DNA of 64,000 nucleotides from Lewinellaceae bacterium (lineage in GTDB: Bacteria > Bacteroidota > Bacteroidia > Chitinophagales > Saprospiraceae): assembly GCA_020636405.1 (NCBI GenBank), contig JACJXW010000004.1, positions 3,274,001-3,338,000 on the forward strand, read 5' to 3'. The position numbers and the translations under genes were made by a program. Every line of letters starts with the position of its first letter. The stretch's first letter is position 1. This document shows positions 7,678-14,685 of the stretch, one piece after another. The notes beneath the pieces are model-generated. The model had not been told where the DNA came from. It made no database searches and was given only the letters and a program-made list of their open reading frames with translations.

Positions 7678-10104
7678 ATGAATATCTTTTTCAGAGCTCT
7701 CCTATTTTTGTTTGTCTGGTCAGCCTGCCTGCCCTTATACGGGCAGCTCAACCGGGCCAATAAGGATTATGAAATGGGAGCCTTCAACCTGGCCGTTCGG
7801 GGTTATCTCGAATTATTGGAAAAGCGCCCGGCAAATTACGAGGCAATGCTCAAGCTGGCCGACTCGTACAGGCACCTCAACCAGATGGAAGAAGCGCGCA
7901 GTTGGTACGAGCGGGTGTTGTCCGACCGGGAAGGGCGCGACAAACTGGTGGATGAGTACCCTTTCCAGTACGCTCAGGTTTTGATGGCCCTGGAACAGTA
8001 CGACAAGGCCAAACAATGGTTCGAAGCCTATGCCAATGTTCAGCGGAAAGATGAGGAAAAAGCAGCAAAAGGGAAGCAGTACGCCCAGAACTGTGTTTTC
8101 GCCACAAATCAGCTGGGGCAGTCTTCGCCTTATCTGGTGACCAATGAGTACATTAATACGACCTCCTCGGATTTCGGCCCTGCCTTCTACGGCGACCAGG
8201 TCGTCTTCTCCTCGGCTCGTAGCGACCTGAGGCAGGCAGGGTCCACCTGGACGGGCAAGGCCAACAACCAGCTGTTCATGGCCAGAGTAGGCAGTAACGG
8301 TTTCCTGGAAGCTCCGGTGCCTTTGCAGGGGCGCATGCAGGAAGGCGATACCTACGTCAATGTCGGGCCTTTATCTTATGGCCCCGATGGCAAATCGGTA
8401 GCATTCACTAAAAACAACTTCATCGACGGTACCCGCCACATACCCACCGGAGGGTTGGAGCTGAGCATTTCCATCGCACAGATCAACCCTAGCGGCGAAT
8501 GGGCGGAGCAGAAGCCCTTCCCTTACAACGGTTCGGGTTTCTCCACCGGGTGGCCGAATTTCTCGCCGGACGGTAATGCCCTCTACTTCGCATCCAACCG
8601 GCCGGACGGCTTTGGCGGGTTCGACCTTTATGTTTCCTTCCGCATGGGCAATACCTGGAGTGCTCCGGAAAACCTGGGGCCTAATGTCAATACTCCGGGT
8701 GATGAGATCTCCCCGTTCTTCGATGGCAATTTCCTTTACTTTTCTTCAAATTGGCATCAGGGCCTGGGCGGGTATGATATCTTCCGCGCAGAGCAGGCTA
8801 ATGGCCGTTGGACGCGCATCTTCCACCTGGGCAACCTCGTCAACTCTTCCCGTGATGACTTCGGATTCGTTTACGACAGTTTTCGCAACATCGGCTATCT
8901 AGTCTCTAACCGGCCTGGTGGCCGCGGCAACGAAGACATTTATAAAGTTTTCAAATCTGCTGATAATATTACGCTGGCCATTCGCAATGCTTCCGATGGT
9001 GTTCCAATTCCAGGCGCTTCCATCGACTTCACCAACTGTGGTGAAGGGCTTTTCCGGGCTGATGCCCGGGGTACATACAGCTTCCAGGCGGTCGAAGGGC
9101 TGAACTGTGATATCGTTATCCGTGCGGATGGTTATAACGACGCTGTTTTTTCGGTCTCCACTATGGGGATGCGGCAAAATCGCGATTACAACATCATGCT
9201 CAGCCGCCGCGGAGAAGAGTATATTGGCAAGATACTGAATTATAACACGCGATTGCCTGTGGCTGGCGTCGCCGTTACAGCCACTAACCAGTCGACCAAC
9301 AGTTCGATGCAGGCTACCACTGATGTCAATGGCGATTACGCCCTGGCCCTTAGCCCCAATTCCTCTTATGTGGTCCGGTATTCGCGGCCCGGCTTTCGCG
9401 ATATCAGCCGTACGGTCTACACCGGAGAGGGCAACGACCGTACTATTCTGGGCATGATCTCCATGTTGGCCATCAGTGGCGGCGCAGATACCTATCCGGG
9501 TTCTGATGTGACGCCAAGGCCCGGCGCCGTTACCGGGGAGGGGGGCGCCATCACACCAGAAGGGCAAGGAGTGCAACTGGGTAGTGGCTATGCGGTTCAG
9601 GTCGCTGCGCTCAATAAACCAGGCCTGGAGAATTTTTCCAGCCTGACGAATATCGGCCAGGTATACTCCAAATTCGAAGGGGGTGTCTACAAAGTGCGCA
9701 TCGGCCCGTTCAGTGACCGCGCTGATGCCGCCAAGGCTCTTGGAAGCGTTAAAGGGCGGGGATATAAAGACGCCTTCATCGTAACGGAGGAAGGTAATGT
9801 GGGGACGCAGTTCAAGGGCAACCAAGGCGCTCCTTCCACTCCCTCCACCCCCAGTGCCGCCTCGGGGGGTTATAAGGTACAACTTGCTGCCTACAAAAAC
9901 CCCCAGAATTTCAATCCTGCAGGGCTGGAGCGTTACGGCAATATTGAAGACCGCTTGCGCGGTGGCCTGACGATCAAGTTACTCGGCCCCTTCGATGATG
10001 TGGAAGAGGCCAAGCAGGCATGGCAGCAGGCCAAAGCCGCTGGATTCACTACGGCCTATATAGTCCTGGACTCCGGAGGAGAGCTGACCAAGGTCTATCC
10101 ATAA
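7678..10104 (+). CDS. TPR / PD40 / double-SPOR envelope protein
   Basis: An 808-residue exported protein with signal peptide (residues 1-23, ending PLYGQ). Order of domains: TPR-like helices about 25-130; PD40 propeller repeats about 150-430 with YFASNRPDGFGGFDLY and YFSSNWHQGLGGYDIF; two carboxypeptidase-regulatory-like folds about 435-595; a low-complexity linker; and two SPOR domains, about 638-705 (YAVQVAALNKPGLENF) and 730-800 (YKVQLAAYKNPQNFNP). SPOR domains bind septal, denuded peptidoglycan glycans. It is a paralogue in layout of the protein at 1984-4293, but with SPOR in place of OmpA as the wall-binding module. Start ATG 7678 directly opens the signal peptide. A terminator hairpin follows at 10129. 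Confidence 0.88.
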   Translation: MNIFFRALLFLFVWSACLPLYGQLNRANKDYEMGAFNLAVRGYLELLEKRPANYEAMLKLADSYRHLNQMEEARSWYERVLSDREGRDKLVDEYPFQYAQVLMALEQYDKAKQWFEAYANVQRKDEEKAAKGKQYAQNCVFATNQLGQSSPYLVTNEYINTTSSDFGPAFYGDQVVFSSARSDLRQAGSTWTGKANNQLFMARVGSNGFLEAPVPLQGRMQEGDTYVNVGPLSYGPDGKSVAFTKNNFIDGTRHIPTGGLELSISIAQINPSGEWAEQKPFPYNGSGFSTGWPNFSPDGNALYFASNRPDGFGGFDLYVSFRMGNTWSAPENLGPNVNTPGDEISPFFDGNFLYFSSNWHQGLGGYDIFRAEQANGRWTRIFHLGNLVNSSRDDFGFVYDSFRNIGYLVSNRPGGRGNEDIYKVFKSADNITLAIRNASDGVPIPGASIDFTNCGEGLFRADARGTYSFQAVEGLNCDIVIRADGYNDAVFSVSTMGMRQNRDYNIMLSRRGEEYIGKILNYNTRLPVAGVAVTATNQSTNSSMQATTDVNGDYALALSPNSSYVVRYSRPGFRDISRTVYTGEGNDRTILGMISMLAISGGADTYPGSDVTPRPGAVTGEGGAITPEGQGVQLGSGYAVQVAALNKPGLENFSSLTNIGQVYSKFEGGVYKVRIGPFSDRADAAKALGSVKGRGYKDAFIVTEEGNVGTQFKGNQGAPSTPSTPSAASGGYKVQLAAYKNPQNFNPAGLERYGNIEDRLRGGLTIKLLGPFDDVEEAKQAWQQAKAAGFTTAYIVLDSGGELTKVYP

Positions 10105-10128
10105 CGCCAAGGTAGCCCCGGAAAAAGG

Positions 10129-10166
10129 AAAGCCATCCCGAGCAATTTGTTCAGGATGGCTTTTTT
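10129..10166. terminator. bidirectional intrinsic terminator
   Basis: The stem AAAGCCATCC pairs with GGATGGCTTT around a 15-base loop and is followed by a T-run on the plus strand. On the minus strand the same stem is followed by a CCTTTTTCC tail. It lies between the convergent PD40/SPOR gene and alanine dehydrogenase gene, so it probably serves both. Confidence 0.85.
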
Positions 10167-10203
10167 ATTGGATGTGGGAGCCTTTGTTATTCAGGCACTT
10201 TTG

Positions 10204-11319
10204 TTATTTCAGAACTTCCTCAACATTCGTCAGTGGCAGCCCGAAGGCATCAGCAACGCCTTTGTAAACCACTTTGCCGTTGACCACGTTGAGGCCCATT
10301 TTGAGGGCTTCATCATCCTGGCAGGCTTTTTCCCAGCCTTTGTTGGCCAATTGAATGGCGTAAGGCAAGGTGGCGTTGGTCAGTGCGATGGTCGAGGTAT
10401 AAGGCACAGCCCCGGGCATATTAGCCACACAGTAATGGACAACGCCATCGATGATGAAAGTGGGGTCGTCATGAGTTGTTGGCTTGCAGGTCTCGATGCA
10501 GCCCCCCTGGTCTACCGCAACATCCACCAGGACGGTTCCCGGTTGCATTTCCTTGAGCATGTCACGGGTGATCAGTTTAGGCGCTTTGGCCCCGGCGATC
10601 AGTACGGCTCCGACGATGAGGTCGGAGTCTTTGATGAGCTTTCGGATGTTGTATTCGTTGGAGTACATGGTGGTCACATTAGCCGGCATGACATCTGCCA
10701 GGTAGCGCAGGCGGGGCAGGTTCACATCGAGAATGATCACCTGGGCGCCCAGGCCGGCAGCCATCTTCGCTGCCTGGGTGCCGACGACACCACCTCCGAG
10801 AATAAGGATCTTACCAGGAGCAACACCTGGCACTCCGCCCAGCAATACGCCTCTTCCGTGCTGGTGTTTCTCCAGGTACTTGGCGCCCTCCTGAATGGCC
10901 ATTCGGCCCGCCACTTCCGACATGGGGGTAAGGAGGGGCAGGCTCCGGTCGGGCAGCTCTACGGTTTCGTAAGCCAGGCATACAGAACCACTGTCGATCA
11001 TTGCCTTGGTCAGGGGCTCATAGGAAGCGAAGTGAAAATAAGTGAACAGGAGTTGTCCTTTTCGGATCAATTTATACTCCGGCTCAATGGGTTCCTTCAC
11101 CTTTATGATCATTTCGGCTTTCCCATACACCTCCTCGATGGAGGGCAGGATATGGGCTCCAGCCTGACGGTATTCTTCATCAGGAAAGCCGCTGCCTACA
11201 CCGGCAGTGGATTGGACATAAACGCTGTGGCCCCGCTTGGTGAGTTCCAGAGCGCCGGCGGGAGTCAACGCAACGCGGTTCTCGCTGGTTTTAATTTCCT
11301 TGGGTACGCCAATAATCAT
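10204..11319 (-). CDS. ald: alanine dehydrogenase
   Basis: A 371-residue protein of the usual family length. It catalyses reversible NAD-dependent oxidative deamination of L-alanine to pyruvate and ammonium in the cytosol. The N-terminus MIIGVPKEIKTSENRVALTP is the family signature, with the substrate-binding Arg in NRVAL and Lys in IIKVKEP. The dinucleotide-binding loop is ILGGGVVGTQAAKMAAGLGA near residue 170, and DVAVDQGG comes near 265. It is monocistronic in appearance: a terminator lies downstream and a long leader region with two hairpins lies upstream. Confidence 0.95.
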   Translation of the reverse strand: MIIGVPKEIKTSENRVALTPAGALELTKRGHSVYVQSTAGVGSGFPDEEYRQAGAHILPSIEEVYGKAEMIIKVKEPIEPEYKLIRKGQLLFTYFHFASYEPLTKAMIDSGSVCLAYETVELPDRSLPLLTPMSEVAGRMAIQEGAKYLEKHQHGRGVLLGGVPGVAPGKILILGGGVVGTQAAKMAAGLGAQVIILDVNLPRLRYLADVMPANVTTMYSNEYNIRKLIKDSDLIVGAVLIAGAKAPKLITRDMLKEMQPGTVLVDVAVDQGGCIETCKPTTHDDPTFIIDGVVHYCVANMPGAVPYTSTIALTNATLPYAIQLANKGWEKACQDDEALKMGLNVVNGKVVYKGVADAFGLPLTNVEEVLK

Positions 11320-11362
11320 TACTCTTGTATTTTATCTGATTAGGAATAATTGGAAGGAAGGG

Positions 11363-11370
11363 CAAAAATA
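11363..11370 (-). promoter_or_regulatory. candidate -7 element of ald
   Basis: On the minus strand this reads TATTTTTG, fitting TAnnTTTG, 44 bases upstream of the ald start codon and downstream of the second terminator-like hairpin. It would give ald its own promoter, independent of the units upstream. No obvious -33 TTTG is present. Confidence 0.4.
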
Positions 11371-11411
11371 ATAAACTGTTTGGATTTTCCAGGGCACTGA
11401 AAGGCAGGGTG

Positions 11412-11439
11412 AAAAAAAAAGCCCGTTGAAATACGGGCT
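11412..11439 (-). terminator. intrinsic terminator of the second tandem unit
   Basis: On the minus strand AGCCCGT / ACGGGCT forms a 7-bp GC-rich stem with a 6-base loop, followed by nine Ts. It lies upstream of ald, so it cannot terminate ald. It ends either readthrough from mqnD or a short transcript starting near 11480. Confidence 0.75.
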
Positions 11440-11480
11440 CCTTTTGGAAAAAACGAATCTTACTTGAATTACATAACCTA
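11413..11480 (-). ncRNA. candidate small RNA, unit 2 (about 68 nt)
   Basis: Inferred transcript between a sigma-54-like element (11491-11507) and the terminator at 11412-11439. It holds no open frame of note. It is one of two similar promoter-to-terminator units in tandem between mqnD and ald. Existence is inference from spacing only. Confidence 0.3.
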
Positions 11481-11490
11481 GACTATAAAC

Positions 11491-11507
11491 TCCAATATTC
11501 GTGCCAA
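11491..11507 (-). promoter_or_regulatory. sigma-54-like promoter element, unit 2
   Basis: On the minus strand the run TTTGGCACGAATATTGG matches the sigma-54 consensus TGGCACG-N4-TTGC except that the last base is G rather than C. The spacing between the two GG/G blocks is the canonical one. Confidence 0.4.
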
Positions 11508-11529
11508 ACTTTTTTCTGGAGCGCGATAC

Positions 11530-11561
11530 AAAAAAAAAGCCCGTGATCAATCTCACGAGCT
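11530..11561 (-). terminator. intrinsic terminator downstream of mqnD / unit 1
   Basis: On the minus strand AGCTCGTGA pairs with TCACGGGCT (one G-T pair), loop of six, then nine Ts. It would terminate mqnD transcripts and any short RNA from the unit 1 element. Confidence 0.78.
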
Positions 11562-11588
11562 TCTAAGCTTTAACCAAAATCATTGACA
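11532..11588 (-). ncRNA. candidate small RNA, unit 1 (about 57 nt)
   Basis: Inferred transcript between the element at 11597-11615 and the terminator at 11530-11561, in the same layout as unit 2. It is also possible that this is simply the 3' end of the mqnD transcript. Confidence 0.25.
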
Positions 11589-11596
11589 ATTGAAGA

Positions 11597-11615
11597 TGCA
11601 CCAAAAGCGTGCCAA
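11597..11615 (-). promoter_or_regulatory. sigma-54-like promoter element, unit 1
   Basis: On the minus strand TTGGCACGCTTTTGGTGCA shares the exact TTGGCACG block with unit 2, but its -12 side is poorer (GT where GC is expected). Confidence 0.3.
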
Positions 11616-11656
11616 AAATGAAGGAGGTACAAAGGTTAGCCAGGTTCTCAGAGGCC

Positions 11657-12487
11657 TTAATCCACGAAAATGGACACTTGCTGGGCAGGTATCACTCCCT
11701 TGGCCGTTGCGATATCGAAAAGGCGTTGGACTGCCTGTCGCCCTTTAATGCCCAGGCTTCGGGTATACTCGTTGACGTATAGGTTGATGTGCTTGTACAT
11801 TACCTCTTCATCCATTTCCTGGGCATGTTGGCGAACGAACGGTTTGGGTTCCTCCGGGTGGTTCATAGCGAAAGCTACGCTGCGGGCCATGATCCGGTTG
11901 ACGGCCTGCAGTACGGTGGGCGGTAGTGTTCGGCTGGCCACGATGCCTCCCAGTGGGATCGGCATATGAGTAGTGCTTTCCCAGTATTCTCCCAGGTCTC
12001 TAAGCTTAACCAGTCCCTTTTCCTGGTAGGTAAAGCGGTTTTCGTGGATGATCAGCCCGGCGTCCGCCTTCCCGCTGAGTACGGCATCTTCAATGTCGGA
12101 AAACAACATCTCCTCTTTATTTTGGGCTTCGGGGTAAGCCAGGCTAAGGAGGAAATTGGCGGTCGTATATTTTCCCGGGATGGCAATACGGGCCTTTCGG
12201 ACAGCCTCTTTCTCCATGGGGGCTTTGGCGATCAGGAGGGGCCCTACATTGTTTCCAAGTGCACTGCCGGCATCGAGCAAGGCATAATTTTTGAAGAGGA
12301 AAGCAAAGGCATGATAGCTCAGTTTGGTGATATCAAGCTCCTTGGCGAAGGCCTGTTGGTTGAGCTCTTCTACATCGGCGATAACCGGCAGAAAATCTAT
12401 TCCTTCTGTGTCGATCTTGCCATGGATCATAGCATCGAAGATGAAGGTGTCATTGGGGCAGGGGGAAAATCCTAGGGTCAGTTTCAT
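11657..12487 (-). CDS. mqnD: 1,4-dihydroxy-6-naphthoate synthase, futalosine pathway menaquinone synthesis
   Basis: A 276-residue protein. The start is placed at ATG 12487, which opens MKLTLGFSPCPNDTFIFDAM, the conserved MqnD N-terminus; the open frame extends 56 codons further but into the divergent ABC gene's control region. MqnD converts cyclic dehypoxanthinyl futalosine to 1,4-dihydroxy-6-naphthoate. Supporting motifs are the periplasmic-binding-like fold segments KLSYHAFAFL, GKYTTANFLL, DAGLIIHE and STTHMPIPLGGIVASR. No other menaquinone gene is in the window. It implies the futalosine route rather than the classical Men route. Divergent from the ABC transporter operon, with about 90 bp between. 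Confidence 0.9.
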   Translation of the reverse strand: MKLTLGFSPCPNDTFIFDAMIHGKIDTEGIDFLPVIADVEELNQQAFAKELDITKLSYHAFAFLFKNYALLDAGSALGNNVGPLLIAKAPMEKEAVRKARIAIPGKYTTANFLLSLAYPEAQNKEEMLFSDIEDAVLSGKADAGLIIHENRFTYQEKGLVKLRDLGEYWESTTHMPIPLGGIVASRTLPPTVLQAVNRIMARSVAFAMNHPEEPKPFVRQHAQEMDEEVMYKHINLYVNEYTRSLGIKGRQAVQRLFDIATAKGVIPAQQVSIFVD

Positions 12488-12577
12488 ACATTTTCGGTTA
12501 TTCTGCTTTTTGGCGCATCTTGAAACAAGGGATACAAAAGCAAAACAGTTCTGTCTGCATAACGTTTCACGAAAGGA

Positions 12578-13504
12578 ATGGAAAAGTACATCAGAAACAC
12601 CACCGGCCGGCCGGCTATCGAAGCCAGGGGGCTCACTTATGCCTATCCGGGGCAACCAGCTGTTTTTTCCGGGTTGGGACTAACCGTTCCGGAAGGCAGT
12701 GTTTTTGGCTTGCTTGGTGCCAACGGCATTGGCAAGTCTACCCTGATGAAAGTATTGGTGGGCCTTCTTGCACCTCGTGAGGGGGACGTCGCCTTGCTCG
12801 GCGGGCCTATTCGGAGAGCAGCCTTCCGGGATGTGGGCCTGTTGATCGAACAGCCGAACCTATATCCACACCTCTCTGGCCTCGAAAACCTGATGGTTAT
12901 GGCTACTTACCGCGACATAGGGCGACAACGTGCTGCCGAGGTCCTGGAACTGGTGGGCCTTGCCGATGCCGGAAATAAAAGAATCCGGCATTATTCCACC
13001 GGGATGAAGCAACGCCTGGGCATCGCCATGGCCATTCTGCATCGGCCGCGCCTGCTGCTGCTGGACGAACCGGCCAATGGACTGGACCCTGCCGGTATCG
13101 TATCTATCCGGGGCCTTATCCGGAGGCTCAACCAGGAAGAGGGTATGTCCATACTGCTTTCCAGCCACCTGCTCAGCGAGGTGGAGCAATCCTGTACCCA
13201 TCTGGGCATTCTCGCCCGTGGGCATTTGGCCTATCAGGGCACGCTGGAGGGCGCTCAACGCAACCTGTCGCAAGGATTGCGCCTGCGCCTGCATTGTAAG
13301 CCACTGGGCGCGGCACTGAACAGGCTCCGGGAGGCAGGCCTGGAAGCCGATCTGGGGGAAATGGGCGCCCTGCGGCTACATCTTTCCGGAAAGCACGACA
13401 TCAGCCCGGCTATTGATTTGCTGCGGAGCGCCGGAATCGAGATTTATGAGCTGGCGATTGAAGAAAACCGGCTGGAAGACTTTTTTCTCAACCTTTATCA
13501 ATAG
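12578..13504 (+). CDS. ABC transporter ATP-binding protein
   Basis: A 308-residue ATPase. Walker A is GANGIGKST (about 47-55), the signature is YSTGMKQRLGIAMA near 147-160, and Walker B is LLLLDEPANGLDP, followed by an H-loop in LLSSHLLSEVEQ. The C-terminal extension after about 220 is typical of CcmA/DrrA-type exporters working with two-domain membrane partners. The permease gene follows after 7 bp. Substrate is unknown; antibiotic, lipid or bacitracin-type export are all possible. Confidence 0.9.
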   Translation: MEKYIRNTTGRPAIEARGLTYAYPGQPAVFSGLGLTVPEGSVFGLLGANGIGKSTLMKVLVGLLAPREGDVALLGGPIRRAAFRDVGLLIEQPNLYPHLSGLENLMVMATYRDIGRQRAAEVLELVGLADAGNKRIRHYSTGMKQRLGIAMAILHRPRLLLLDEPANGLDPAGIVSIRGLIRRLNQEEGMSILLSSHLLSEVEQSCTHLGILARGHLAYQGTLEGAQRNLSQGLRLRLHCKPLGAALNRLREAGLEADLGEMGALRLHLSGKHDISPAIDLLRSAGIEIYELAIEENRLEDFFLNLYQ

Positions 13505-13511
13505 AATTAGG

Positions 13512-14288
13512 ATGAGGCCATTTCTAATTTGCCTGAAAGCGGAGGTTCTCAAGAGCCGTAACTCTATGGCAGTCTGGTTGTCTCTTGTCGGAACGGCAGC
13601 CAACCTCTTGATATTCCTGGGGTTGCACCTGCTGGGCGGTCAAGTGGCAGGTGGCTTTGCGGCCTCGGATTGGAGGCAGTATATCATCAACCACTACGAT
13701 GGCATTGCTTTTATGATGTTGCCGCTTTACGTGATCATTCTTTGCAGCCTGGTTTTTTTGATGGAGAACCGCTCGGCCATGTGGGTGCAGCTCAGAGCGC
13801 TTCCCATTTCTCCCCGACAGGTTTATTTGGGAAAACTGGGCTTTCTTTTACTCCTTTTTCTGGCTGCACACTTATTGTTCATTATTGGGATGGTATTAAC
13901 AGGGTTTCTTTATGGTTTCCTTAGGCCTGAGACTGAGCTGATGGGCAGCCTGCCGCCCCCGGGGCTGATCGCTGAACTGGCGGCTCGTACTTTCTTGTCC
14001 ATCCTTGGGTTGATGGGGTTGCACGCCTGGTTGAGCCTTCGGTTCCGGGCATTCATCGTGCCGTTGCTGATCGGAATATTGGGTTATGTGGTGGCGGGAT
14101 TATTGGGTACGGATTGGCAATGGCAGTTTCTCAACCCATACGCGCCGGGCTTTTTGTTCATGCCACTGTTTAAGGGGGAAGCCCTGGCAGGCCACCTGGG
14201 TTGGTTCTCTCCAGCGGAAGCAATGAGTATTGCCTATCTGGGCATATTTACTGCTTTCGCATTCAGAGATATGGAGCAGAAAGGGTGA
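13512..14288 (+). CDS. ABC transporter permease (ABC-2 type)
   Basis: A 258-residue membrane protein with about six hydrophobic segments (for example AANLLIFLGLHLLGG, LPLYVIILCSLVFLM, LLLLFLAAHLLFIIGMVL, PLLIGILGYVVAGLLG). Start ATG 13512 sits 7 bp after the ATPase stop with GGA just before it; the frame is open upstream but overlaps the ATPase. It is the membrane partner of the preceding ATPase, probably working as a homodimer. Substrate cannot be inferred. Confidence 0.85.
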   Translation: MRPFLICLKAEVLKSRNSMAVWLSLVGTAANLLIFLGLHLLGGQVAGGFAASDWRQYIINHYDGIAFMMLPLYVIILCSLVFLMENRSAMWVQLRALPISPRQVYLGKLGFLLLLFLAAHLLFIIGMVLTGFLYGFLRPETELMGSLPPPGLIAELAARTFLSILGLMGLHAWLSLRFRAFIVPLLIGILGYVVAGLLGTDWQWQFLNPYAPGFLFMPLFKGEALAGHLGWFSPAEAMSIAYLGIFTAFAFRDMEQKG

Positions 14289-14599
14289 GGAAAGTTTAAG
14301 GGTGTTCTAACGGAAGGCCTTGGCTTTTTTTCCAACGGCAATGATCGCTAAGGTCAAAACGAGAAAAGTGGTAACAGGCATCATAGGGTTTGCAATTTAA
14401 GAATTTGTGTATAGCTTTCTTCATTCACTTTGCTAAGACCTTCCGGTGAGGGGAAAAGGTTGGGTTGAAGGGAAAGTTTTTTTGATTTTTTTAAAACGGT
14501 TTTCCTGTTAACCCCTGCAGGATGAAAAAAACACTACAACTTGCTTCATGAAGGGCGCAATATAAGGATAGCTGTTTGATTTTTCTTAGATCGATGTTT

Positions 14600-14615
14600 T
14601 ACGAAATATTTCGTA
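14600..14615. promoter_or_regulatory. palindromic operator 1
   Basis: TACGAAATATTTCGTA is a perfect 16-bp palindrome lying just upstream of the -33 element of the serine hydrolase gene. Its outer arms TACGAA/TTCGTA are repeated in the second site 53 bp away. Confidence 0.65.
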
Positions 14616-14619
14616 TTTC

Positions 14620-14650
14620 TTGGAAGATGTAAAAATATCTCCTAAACTTG
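14620..14650 (+). promoter_or_regulatory. promoter of the serine hydrolase gene
   Basis: TTG at 14620-14622 (-33) and TAAACTTG at 14643-14650 (7/8 match to TAnnTTTG) with a 20-bp spacer. The expected start of transcription falls inside palindrome 2, so a protein bound there would block initiation. Confidence 0.6.
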
Positions 14651-14652
14651 TG

Positions 14653-14668
14653 TACGAAATGATTCGTA
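14653..14668. promoter_or_regulatory. palindromic operator 2
   Basis: TACGAAATGATTCGTA keeps the TACGAA/TTCGTA arms of site 1 around a different centre. The centre-to-centre distance between sites is 53 bp, about five helical turns, so two dimers would lie on the same face of the DNA. Confidence 0.65.
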
Positions 14669-14685
14669 ATTAAAAATTTCGCGAC

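Larger units (their letters stand above)
14289..14685. other. intergenic region, about 400 bp, with operator/promoter near the right end
   Basis: The left part contains an AAGGCCTT palindrome followed by a T-run just after the permease stop, possibly a weak terminator. The middle holds no convincing gene. The right 90 bp carry two palindromes and a promoter listed separately. Confidence 0.5.

Noticed and set aside
10147..11343. 398-codon plus-strand frame
   Set aside because: It is the antisense shadow of alanine dehydrogenase, whose motifs are complete on the minus strand.
14300..14390. Short hydrophobic minus-strand reading starting at a double ATG near 14384
   Set aside because: Very short, frame depends on a poly-T run, and there is no independent support.
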